From CAUZIZ01 sp963579905 (lineage in GTDB: Bacteria; Acidobacteriota; UBA6911; RPQK01; JAJDTT01): DNA of 20,414 nt. The notes beneath the pieces were generated by a model. That model searched no databases, had not been told where the DNA came from, and worked only from the letters and a program-made list of their open reading frames with translations. Shown here one piece after another: positions 14,737 to 20,414 of this stretch (positions within the stretch are counted from its first letter, which is position 1; each line of letters starts with the position of its first letter). The stretch is taken from positions 1 to 20,414 of the forward strand of contig CAUZIZ010000097.1 of assembly GCA_963579905.1 (NCBI GenBank), in the 5' to 3' direction. Both the position numbers and the translations under genes were made by a program.

Positions 14737-15846
14737 ATGAAGAAGGCACTGATCATTGGTGGTGGTTTTGCGGGCTGTGCGACAGCCCACCAGTTAGCCC
14801 TACTTGGCGGCTGGGACGTCACACTGGTTGAGTTGGCGCCCTTTCTGGGGGCAGGTGTTCGAACACGCTGGTACGGCGGACATCCCTACACCTTCGGACC
14901 ACGCCATTTTCTAACGCGTGACGAACGCCTCTTCGATTTCCTGAACAAGTACGTCCCGCTGCGGCGCCTGGACCACCTCTTCTTGACCTACGTGGAGCAG
15001 GATCAGCAGTTTTATAACTTTCCGATTCACTATGACGACATCGGCCGAATGCCCGACCGCGAACAGGTCCTCAGTGAACTGGATGGTCTTCCGGAAGAAG
15101 CTCGTGCAACCAACCTCGAAGATTTCTGGATTCAGTCCGTCGGCAAAACTCTTTATGAGAAGTTCGCCAAGCACTACAACCAGAAGATGTGGTTGGTCGA
15201 CGACAATCGAGAAATCGACGCCAACATTCCGGACTGGACATCCAAGGGCTCGCTCCTTTATCGGGGCGAACAAAAAAACTTCCACGACTCGATCTCGGCC
15301 TACCCGTACTCGCCGAACGGATACGATGAGTACTTTGCAATTGCCACAGCAGAAACCCGCGTATTGCTTGGAACCAAAATCGAGCAGTTCGACATCCCCA
15401 ACAAAACGGTCAGAATCAATGGCCAGGATCAGACCTTCGATGTCATCACCAGCACTATCGCCCCCGATATTCTCTTCGAACACTGTTATGGAGAGTTACG
15501 GTTCGTTGGACTGGACTTCTTCCCGATCGTGCTTCCGATGGAGCAGTGCTTCCCGGAGGACGTGTTCTTTCTCTACTACAGCGGCAAAGAGAAATTCAAA
15601 CGCCTGGTAGAGTACAAGAAATTCACCCAGCACCAGGCCCCGACAACCCTCATTGGTATCGAGTTCCCCTCGATGAGTGGGAAACACTACACGATGCCCA
15701 TCGAGGCAGAGCAGAGTCGGGCTCAGCGCTACATCGACGAAATGCCCGAAGGTGTTTTCTCGATTGGGAGGGCGGGCAGCTACCGCTACATAGATATAGA
15801 CGACTGTATTGCTCAGGCCATGGATGTGGCAGAGAAACTCAAGTAG
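14737..15846 (+). CDS. UDP-galactopyranose mutase-like flavoprotein
   Basis: This 369-residue protein has the length and order of bacterial UGM (Glf). The FAD motif GGGFAG is at 8-13, FGPRHF at 53-58 matches the YGPHIF region, and NFPI is at 94-97. YNQKMW (147-152) stands where UGM has YTxKQWG. YSPNGYDEYF (191-200) stands where UGM has YQGIPxxGYT. GRAGSYRYIDIDDCI (about 344-358) matches the C-terminal FAD-contact motif. UGM interconverts pyranose and furanose forms of a UDP-sugar through a flavin adduct. Several substrate-site residues differ from the usual ones, so the sugar may not be galactose. The ATG at 14737 has GGTGA upstream. Four bases separate its stop from the aminotransferase start. 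Confidence 0.82.
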   Translation: MKKALIIGGGFAGCATAHQLALLGGWDVTLVELAPFLGAGVRTRWYGGHPYTFGPRHFLTRDERLFDFLNKYVPLRRLDHLFLTYVEQDQQFYNFPIHYDDIGRMPDREQVLSELDGLPEEARATNLEDFWIQSVGKTLYEKFAKHYNQKMWLVDDNREIDANIPDWTSKGSLLYRGEQKNFHDSISAYPYSPNGYDEYFAIATAETRVLLGTKIEQFDIPNKTVRINGQDQTFDVITSTIAPDILFEHCYGELRFVGLDFFPIVLPMEQCFPEDVFFLYYSGKEKFKRLVEYKKFTQHQAPTTLIGIEFPSMSGKHYTMPIEAEQSRAQRYIDEMPEGVFSIGRAGSYRYIDIDDCIAQAMDVAEKLK

Positions 15847-15850
15847 TCCA

Positions 15851-17194
15851 GTGAATCAGATCATTCGTCGCTATCCTGGTGCGCCTCCTCCGCCCTACAT
15901 TGCCGGCGGAGAAGGAATCTATGTGACAGCGGAGGACGGGCGGCGGTTGATGGATTTGACGGCCGGTTACTCGGCTTGCGTCCAGCTGGGGTATTCGCAT
16001 CCCGAAGTCCTTGACGCCATGCGAGCGCAGCTTGGTGGTGTCAACTATGCCAGTTCGCAAGGCTGGAGCAATCGGATGGCGGAAGAGCTAGCTGAGCTGC
16101 TGCTGTCCGACGCTCCAGCTGGCCTCGACCGGGTGTGGTTTTCCGGCTGCTCAGGGAGTGAAGCGATCGAGAGTGCGCTGCATCTGAGCTTTCAGACGCA
16201 TTACGCCCTCGGGAGCAAGACGCGCAAGTGGTTCATCTGCCGCGAGAATTCCTTCCACGGCATCACGACCGGAGCCAACTCCGTCACCACCATCCCCATC
16301 TACGATTTCTCCGATCCAATCAGACTGCCTTACGTCGCCAGCATTCCCCAGCACAATCCCTATACGTTGCGCCTCGAAGGAGAATCTCTCGACGAGTACG
16401 CATCTCGCAGTGCCGGATATCTAGAGGCGAAGATCGTGGAGCTTGGGCCCGACCAGGTGTGCGGCTTTGTAGCGGAGCCCATGCTGGGCCAACTGGTGGG
16501 CAACGTCCCCCCAGCCGCCAACTATTTCAAGTATGTGCGCGAAATCTGCGATCGTTACGGTGTGCATCTGATTCTCGACGAAGTGTATGTGGGCAACGGC
16601 CGCAGTGGTAAGGGCTTCTGTATCGGGTGGGACGAAATCACGCCCGACTTCGTCTGCTTTGGCAAGCAACTGGCGGCCGGCTATGCCCCCATCAGCGTGG
16701 TCGTGACGCGGCATGAGTTCGAGGAGACAATTGCGCAGGAAATGGGACGGGTGATGCTGGGGACTACCTACGAGAGCCACCCATTAAGCCTGGCCGCGGC
16801 GCTGGCGGTCCAGCGGATTATGCATCGACCCCAGATGTTGGAGCACATCAACCAACTCGGCGAATACATGCGCGGCCGACTCCTGGAGGAATTGGGGCCC
16901 CATCCGTTTTTCCGCAATGTTCGGGGACGTGGCTTGCTCACTTCTATTGAATATAACTGTGCGGTCTGCCCCCAACCTCGACCAGCGAACTGCGACTGCA
17001 CCCACCGCGACCAGTTCAACGCCGAGCTCGAAGCGACCATGCTCGATGAACACAACATGCTGCTCAACGCGAAGTTCCATCGGACCAACATCAACCCCCC
17101 GAATATCATCACCGAATCGGAGATAGACCAAGTCATCGCAGCTTACGTTGCGACGTTTCGAAAAGTGGCCTGTAAGTACCTGACAGTCGGTTAG
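15851..17194 (+). CDS. Class III PLP-dependent aminotransferase
   Basis: This 447-residue protein has the class III fold. GSEAIESALHLS lies in the large domain, FHG follows the cofactor-stacking region, D243 in LILDEVY binds the pyridine nitrogen, and the Schiff-base lysine is K272 in FGKQLAAGYAP. Class III enzymes move an amino group to a keto group or omega position; in a sugar cluster the acceptor may be a keto- or aldehydo-sugar, or a linear chain. I chose GTG 15851, four bases after the preceding stop, because family-like sequence (NQIIRRYPG) starts there. An ATG at 15809 would need a 38-base overlap. An unusual cysteine group (C370, C373, C381, C383; CAVCPQPRPANCDCTH) sits in the C-terminal domain. 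Confidence 0.87.
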   Translation: MNQIIRRYPGAPPPPYIAGGEGIYVTAEDGRRLMDLTAGYSACVQLGYSHPEVLDAMRAQLGGVNYASSQGWSNRMAEELAELLLSDAPAGLDRVWFSGCSGSEAIESALHLSFQTHYALGSKTRKWFICRENSFHGITTGANSVTTIPIYDFSDPIRLPYVASIPQHNPYTLRLEGESLDEYASRSAGYLEAKIVELGPDQVCGFVAEPMLGQLVGNVPPAANYFKYVREICDRYGVHLILDEVYVGNGRSGKGFCIGWDEITPDFVCFGKQLAAGYAPISVVVTRHEFEETIAQEMGRVMLGTTYESHPLSLAAALAVQRIMHRPQMLEHINQLGEYMRGRLLEELGPHPFFRNVRGRGLLTSIEYNCAVCPQPRPANCDCTHRDQFNAELEATMLDEHNMLLNAKFHRTNINPPNIITESEIDQVIAAYVATFRKVACKYLTVG

Positions 17195-17202
17195 CCGTAA
17201 CT

Positions 17203-17257
17203 GGGTTTCTCTTGGTGCAGAAGCGAAGTCGATGTACTAGTTGCACCAACGAGACCC
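17203..17257. repeat. Long-stem inverted repeat between the aminotransferase and GNAT genes
   Basis: TTGGTGCA (17212-17219) pairs perfectly with TGCACCAA (17242-17249). Flanking bases extend the stem: CTC with GAG, and GGGT with ACCC, with a two-base bulge on the left and one base on the right. That gives about 15 pairs around a 22-base loop. No T-run follows, so it is not a classical intrinsic terminator. It may be an operator, an RNA stability or attenuation structure, or a remnant repeat. Confidence 0.6.
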
Positions 17258-17279
17258 TTGACCAGAGAAAAATCTGCGA

Positions 17280-17834
17280 ATGGTAGGCTCTCCCCTTTTA
17301 CCTGATCGCTCCAAGGAATCTGCAGCTCGGACCCTGCTCGAGACTGAACGTCTGATCTTGCGCCAATTCAGATCCAGCGATCTCGATGCGTTCTGCGACC
17401 TGTACGGCGACGCGCAAACGATGCGCTATATGAATGGTGTCAAGGACCGGGAACAAACCCGACGATCACTGCAGGGGAAAATGGATCACTGGCAGGAACG
17501 TGGCTACGGTCTTTGGTGTGTGACGCGTAAGGAGGATTCCATCGTGCTTGGCCATGGTGGACTGGCCTGGTTGGAGCCGCTGGAGCAGGTCGAGGTGGCC
17601 TACCTGATCGGCCGAAGCCACTGGGGTAGGGGGTATGCAACAGAGGTAGTGCAGGCATCGCTGCGCTACGGCTTTCAAGACCTGGGGTTGGCTCAGATCG
17701 CGGCCATCACCTGGCCTGAGAACGCTGCCTCCCTTCGCGTCATGGAGAAGTGCGGCATGCTCTACTGGAAGGAAGTGACGATCTGGGACCGCCAGCTTGT
17801 CTGTTATCACATAGGCAGTGCTAAAACCGATTGA
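17280..17834 (+). CDS. GNAT-family N-acetyltransferase, RimJ/RimL-like
   Basis: This 184-residue protein starts the fold with LLETERLILRQF (about 19-30), the hallmark of the RimJ/RimL-like Acetyltransf_3 group, and has the acetyl-CoA pyrophosphate loop HWGRGYATEV (114-123). ENAASLRVMEKCGM (148-161) is the conserved late motif. It would transfer an acetyl or other acyl group from CoA to an amine. Placed after an aminotransferase, it plausibly N-acylates the amino-sugar, although RimL-like members can also modify proteins or give detoxification. ATG 17280 is used; the ribosome site is weak (GAGAAA). The gene is separated from the aminotransferase by 85 bases holding an inverted repeat, so it may have its own regulation. 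Confidence 0.82.
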   Translation: MVGSPLLPDRSKESAARTLLETERLILRQFRSSDLDAFCDLYGDAQTMRYMNGVKDREQTRRSLQGKMDHWQERGYGLWCVTRKEDSIVLGHGGLAWLEPLEQVEVAYLIGRSHWGRGYATEVVQASLRYGFQDLGLAQIAAITWPENAASLRVMEKCGMLYWKEVTIWDRQLVCYHIGSAKTD

Positions 17835-17850
17835 TTGGGGCGGAAATAAG

Positions 17851-18744
17851 ATGAAGGTAGTCGTGACGGGTGGATGCGGGTTCATTGGTTCCCACTGCGT
17901 ACCCAGACTGATTCAAGACCAACACCAGGTAGTCGTTATCGATAATCTGAGCTCAGGCTCCCGGGCCAATCTCGCCCCAGTTGCCGACTCCGAGCAATTG
18001 CGCCTGGTCGAAGCAGACATCGGGCTCGATGGAGACTGGCAGTCTGAATTTGAGGGGGCCGGTTGGGTGGTGCATTTGGCGGCACCGACCAACATCATTG
18101 AATCTATCGAGGATCCGCGTACGTACTCTCAAGCCATCCTGGGGGGGACGTTCAATGTTTTAGAGGCCAGCCGGGCAGCTGGAATCAAACGTTTCGTCTA
18201 TCCCAGTTCAGCCGCGTGTTATGGTGTCGCCGACCAGTATCCAACCCCTGAAGACGCAGCGATGCGGCCTCAGTATCCGTATGCACTGATGAAGCGTTTG
18301 GGTGAGGAAATGGTGCTGCACTGGTCGGAAGTATACGGACTGCCAGCCCTGTCCTTGCGCTTCTTCAATCTCTACGGACCGGGTGCCAGTGCCCTCTTCG
18401 GGATGTTTATGCGTCAGAAACGGGCTGGAAAGCCGCTGACGGTGACTGGCGATGGCAGCCAGACCCGTGATTTCACCTACATTTCCGACATCGTCGACGC
18501 CATTGTCGCAGCACTGAAGAGCGACAAATCCGGCGAAGTGTACAATATCGGGAGCGGCACTACGGTCTCGGTCAACCGCATGGCTGAGCTCTTGGACAGT
18601 CCCATAGAGTATATTCCCCGCCGAGCCGGTGAAATGCAGGTAACGTTCGGAGACATCAGCAAGGCCCTGCGCGATTTGGACTGGGAGCCTCGGGTATCGG
18701 TAGAAGAGGGTGTGCCGCTGGCTTCGCGCCTGATGGGCCTATGA
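17851..18744 (+). CDS. NAD-dependent nucleotide-sugar epimerase, GalE-like
   Basis: This 297-residue extended SDR has the NAD motif TGGCGFIG (6-13), VVHLAAPTN after strand 4, PSSAACYG with the catalytic serine, and Y144/K148 (YALMK). RDFTYISDIVDAI is the classic C-terminal signature of UDP-glucose 4-epimerase-type enzymes. It probably inverts C4 (or another position) of a nucleotide sugar or acts as a related dehydratase. I chose ATG 17851, preceded by GGGGCGGAA (17837-17845). An in-frame ATG at 17818 would overlap the GNAT gene and delay the conserved start. It lies 16 bases after the GNAT stop. A 267-base gap with a large foldback follows. Confidence 0.88.
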   Translation: MKVVVTGGCGFIGSHCVPRLIQDQHQVVVIDNLSSGSRANLAPVADSEQLRLVEADIGLDGDWQSEFEGAGWVVHLAAPTNIIESIEDPRTYSQAILGGTFNVLEASRAAGIKRFVYPSSAACYGVADQYPTPEDAAMRPQYPYALMKRLGEEMVLHWSEVYGLPALSLRFFNLYGPGASALFGMFMRQKRAGKPLTVTGDGSQTRDFTYISDIVDAIVAALKSDKSGEVYNIGSGTTVSVNRMAELLDSPIEYIPRRAGEMQVTFGDISKALRDLDWEPRVSVEEGVPLASRLMGL

Positions 18745-18796
18745 TTCGTTCTTTCCTCAGAAGTCTGTCTCCGATCGAGTGGACTGCTGACACGCT

Positions 18797-18988
18797 CCTA
18801 AGGGTTCGTGCGAGAATAACTTGGCAGAATTGGCGCTCAGATTTGCATCAGATTTGGTCGCGAACGATTGAGCGAGACCGCAGGCGTAGCTAGGCCTACG
18901 CTGAGGATCTCACGATTGAGGAGCGGCCGAAGATGGGTGTGAAGATGAGATGCTAAAATGCCAAATTATTTTTGCGCGGGCCCTAAGA
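18797..18988. repeat. 192-bp imperfect palindrome (foldback element), centre 18892.5
   Basis: The two ends pair position for position with no gap. Between 18797-18826 and 18959-18988 I count 22 Watson-Crick pairs, five G-T pairs and three mismatches of 30. The AATAACTTGGCA / TGCCAAATTATT ends are nearly perfect. The core GCGTAG (18884-18889) pairs with CTACGC (18896-18901) around a six-base loop, and has exactly the same centre. ACGATTGAG occurs as a direct repeat at 18864-18872 and 18912-18920. The element fills most of the gap between the GalE-like and next SDR genes. It carries no gene. It resembles a non-autonomous (MITE-like) repeat or a structured RNA. A T-rich stretch (18966-18973) on the right arm could aid termination. 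Confidence 0.75.
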
Positions 18989-19000
18989 ACTCGAACACGC

Positions 19001-19006
19001 GAGGTG
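19001..19006 (+). promoter_or_regulatory. Ribosome binding site fixing the GTG start at 19012
   Basis: GAGGTG lies five bases before GTG 19012. The upstream in-frame ATG at 18958 is inside the right arm of the foldback element and would add 18 residues that are not SDR-like. Confidence 0.6.
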
Positions 19007-19011
19007 GGGAA

Positions 19012-19986
19012 GTGCGACTACTGATCACTGGAGCGCTGGGGCATATCGGCTCACGCCTGATCCACTCACTGCAGCCTGGCGAATTTGAAAAGGTCGTGTT
19101 GCTGGACGACCTGTCCACCCAACGCTACTGCACACTGTTTAATCTTCCAGCGGGCACGCCTTTTCACTTCGTTGAAGCGGATGTGCGCAGGGCCGACCTC
19201 AAAAGCTTGTTCCAAGGAATCGACGTCGTGATTCACCTGGCGGCAATCACAGACGCAGCCGGTAGCTTCGACATCCCCGAGCAGGTCGAAGAGGTCAATT
19301 TCCAGGCGACACAGCGTGTGGCCCAGGCTTGTCTGGAAGAGGGATGCAGCCTGCTCTTTCTGTCCACCACCAGTGTGTATGGCTCCCAGGACCAAGTCGT
19401 TGACGAGGACTGCTCCCTGGCAGATTTACAGCCTCAGAGTCCCTACGCCGAGAGCAAGTTGAGGGCGGAGCAGTTTCTCGCTGAGTTGACCTCCAGAGAA
19501 GGGCTTCGATCGGTTGTCCTGCGCTTGGGGACCATTTGCGGCACTTCCGCCGGCATGCGCTTTCACACCGCTGTGAATAAATTCTGCTGGCAAGCTTGCC
19601 TGGGCCAGCCACTCAGTGTCTGGAAGACAGCACTCCACCAAAAGCGTCCTTATCTGGAGCTGGGGGACGCCGTCCGGGCATTTCGGTTCGTCCTGGAGAA
19701 GGGCCTTTTCGACGGTCGACTGTATAATTTCGTGACACAGAACGCGACGGTAAACGACATCATTCAGCTTCTGCGCGAGGAAGTTCCGGACGTCCAGGTG
19801 AGTCTGGTAGACGCAAAGATCATGAACCAACTGTCTTATGAAGTGCGATGCGAGCGCATCCAGGGGTTGGGATTTCGATTCTCCGGCAGCTTGCGTGACG
19901 CAGTGAAGGAGACCGTGGAGTTGCTGCGTAACGCAGGGGGGCAACGATTTGGCAAAGCGTTGTCTTCCGTTGATACTCATTCGTGA
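19012..19986 (+). CDS. NAD-dependent epimerase/dehydratase, extended SDR
   Basis: This 324-residue protein has the cofactor motif TGALGHIG (6-13), VIHLAAITDA after strand 4, LSTTSVYG with the active-site threonine/serine, and Y145/K149 (YAESK). It is an extended nucleotide-sugar SDR like the genes at 3423 and 17851 but distinct from both. The long C-terminal part ends in a hydrophobic helix (VKETVELLRN) and then a polar tail. Start GTG 19012 is set by the GAGGTG ribosome site and by the fold beginning at residue 2. It follows the 192-bp foldback element, so it may belong to a second transcription unit or depend on readthrough. The reaction (epimerase or dehydratase) is not resolved. Confidence 0.85.
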   Translation: MRLLITGALGHIGSRLIHSLQPGEFEKVVLLDDLSTQRYCTLFNLPAGTPFHFVEADVRRADLKSLFQGIDVVIHLAAITDAAGSFDIPEQVEEVNFQATQRVAQACLEEGCSLLFLSTTSVYGSQDQVVDEDCSLADLQPQSPYAESKLRAEQFLAELTSREGLRSVVLRLGTICGTSAGMRFHTAVNKFCWQACLGQPLSVWKTALHQKRPYLELGDAVRAFRFVLEKGLFDGRLYNFVTQNATVNDIIQLLREEVPDVQVSLVDAKIMNQLSYEVRCERIQGLGFRFSGSLRDAVKETVELLRNAGGQRFGKALSSVDTHS

Positions 19987-20011
19987 ACCGGAGTCTTTAG
20001 AGGATCCTACA

Positions 20012-20017
20012 AGAGGA
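20012..20017 (+). promoter_or_regulatory. Ribosome binding site fixing the GTG start at 20024
   Basis: AGAGGA lies six bases before GTG 20024. A longer in-frame reading from ATG 19949 would overlap the SDR gene by 38 bases and add 25 non-conserved residues. Confidence 0.6.
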
Positions 20018-20023
20018 CTAAGC

Positions 20024-20350
20024 GTGAAGCCTATCAATCTAAGCGACCGGGAGCTCGAACTCCTTCTCGACAGCCAGTCGTCCGCCGTGATCATCGAATT
20101 CTGGAGCTTTCGCTGCGAGACTTGCCGGCACAACATCGCCTCTTTATCGAAGCTGGCGGAAACACTCGGTGAGAAGATCAAGGTCTATAAGGTCAATGTT
20201 GACGACAATCCAAGAACAGCATCCCGATTTTCTGTTCCCATGGTGCCGTGGCTGCTCATCATTCAGCCCGGCGGGGAAGAATCCAGCTTTGCCGGGGTAT
20301 GGAGGATGGCAGATGTTCTCGAAGTTGTTGGCGGGAGCAGGGTGAATTGA
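20024..20350 (+). CDS. Thioredoxin-like protein with CETC active site
   Basis: This 108-residue protein has a thioredoxin fold. VIIEFWSFRCETCR (22-35) replaces the canonical FWAxWCGPCK, giving active-site cysteines C31 and C34 with E-T between them. VYKVNVDDNP precedes FSVPMVPWLLII, whose P75 is the expected cis-proline. No signal peptide is seen, so it should be cytoplasmic. It could be a general reductase or a dedicated electron donor for a neighbouring enzyme. The non-standard CxxC suggests a changed redox potential or partner. Start GTG 20024 is chosen on its ribosome site and full-length fold. It ends in a one-base overlap (TGATG) with a further reading frame. Confidence 0.82.
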   Translation: MKPINLSDRELELLLDSQSSAVIIEFWSFRCETCRHNIASLSKLAETLGEKIKVYKVNVDDNPRTASRFSVPMVPWLLIIQPGGEESSFAGVWRMADVLEVVGGSRVN

Positions 20351-20414
20351 TGCTGCCTGTGAATGTGATAAGGGACCCTCGTGCGGCTTCTCGAGAACCC
20401 CGTTCCGAAGTGAG
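20350..20414 (+). CDS. Start of a further gene (partial, cut by window edge)
   Basis: An ATG overlaps the thioredoxin-like stop by one base (TGATG), the same arrangement as the transketolase pair, and GCAGGGTG lies just upstream. The frame is open for 21 codons to the window end, beginning MLPVNVIRDPRAA. Too little is present to assign a family. The coupling makes a real gene likely but not certain. Confidence 0.4.
   Translation, partial: MLPVNVIRDPRAASREPRSEV

Noticed and set aside
13614..14822. 402-codon minus-strand frame opposite the radical SAM gene
   Set aside because: It mirrors the strong codon bias of the plus-strand gene, whose CxxxCxxC and SPASM motifs are clear; no motif is seen in the antisense protein.
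15809..15850. Longer N-terminus for the aminotransferase
   Set aside because: The extra 14 residues (MLRPWMWQRN...) are read from inside the mutase gene in another frame and do not look like the family start.
18958..19011. Longer N-terminus for the last SDR from ATG 18958
   Set aside because: The ATG lies inside the foldback repeat, adds residues not typical of SDRs, and has no ribosome site as good as GAGGTG before GTG 19012.
19426..20181. 251-codon minus-strand frame spanning the SDR and thioredoxin-like genes
   Set aside because: Antisense shadow across two well-supported genes; no recognisable domain.
1..20414. CRISPR array, tRNA, rRNA or intact transposon
   Set aside because: No regularly spaced direct repeats, no tRNA-like cloverleaf I could recognise and no transposase or integrase gene on either strand.

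Overview
The window looks like part of a large surface-polysaccharide (LPS O-antigen or capsule type) gene cluster from a Gram-negative-like bacterium. The reasons are a Wzz-type chain-length regulator at the left edge, a heptose bisphosphate phosphatase, a heptose kinase/nucleotidyltransferase-like fusion, a UDP-galactopyranose-mutase-like flavoprotein and several nucleotide-sugar SDR enzymes. The DNA is moderately GC-rich. GTG and TTG starts are common: 8 of the 19 complete plus-strand genes. I cannot name the organism from sequence alone.

Layout. (1) 1-599: the 5' part of a wzz-like gene on the minus strand, cut by the window edge. (2) 600-1275: a divergent intergenic region with a palindromic repeat remnant, a small hairpin, and a good sigma70-type promoter (1224-1252) reading right. 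(3) 1276-6138: heptose-type activation block: GmhB-like phosphatase, nucleotidyltransferase-PfkB kinase fusion in reverse order to HldE, an extended SDR, a HAD hydrolase and an APH-fold small-molecule kinase. (4) 6217-10631: carbon-skeleton block: split transketolase (two subunits), a SAM methyltransferase, a zinc alcohol dehydrogenase and a classical SDR. (5) 10676-17194: tailoring block: sugar C-methyltransferase, VOC metalloenzyme, second SAM methyltransferase, radical SAM/SPASM enzyme, UGM-like mutase and a class III aminotransferase. (6) 17280-18744: GNAT acetyltransferase and GalE-like epimerase. (7) 18745-19011: a gap largely filled by a 192-bp imperfect palindrome. (8) 19012-20414: another extended SDR, a thioredoxin-like protein and the first codons of a further gene.

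All genes from 1276 onward lie on the plus strand. Most gaps are under 90 bp and several genes overlap by 1-14 bp, so a long co-transcribed unit starting at the 1224-1252 promoter is likely. The foldback at 18797-18988 and the hairpin at 17203-17257 may mark internal boundaries.

Taken together the genes could make an unusual nucleotide-activated sugar. It would be a heptose or other higher sugar phosphorylated and activated by the first block, altered by two-carbon ketol transfer and redox, then C-methylated, aminated, N-acylated and possibly ring-contracted. This is inference from families and order. No glycosyltransferase, flippase or polymerase is visible, so assembly genes must lie outside the window. 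The best candidates for undescribed biology are the whole sugar pathway, the inverted HldE-like fusion and the structured 192-bp repeat.
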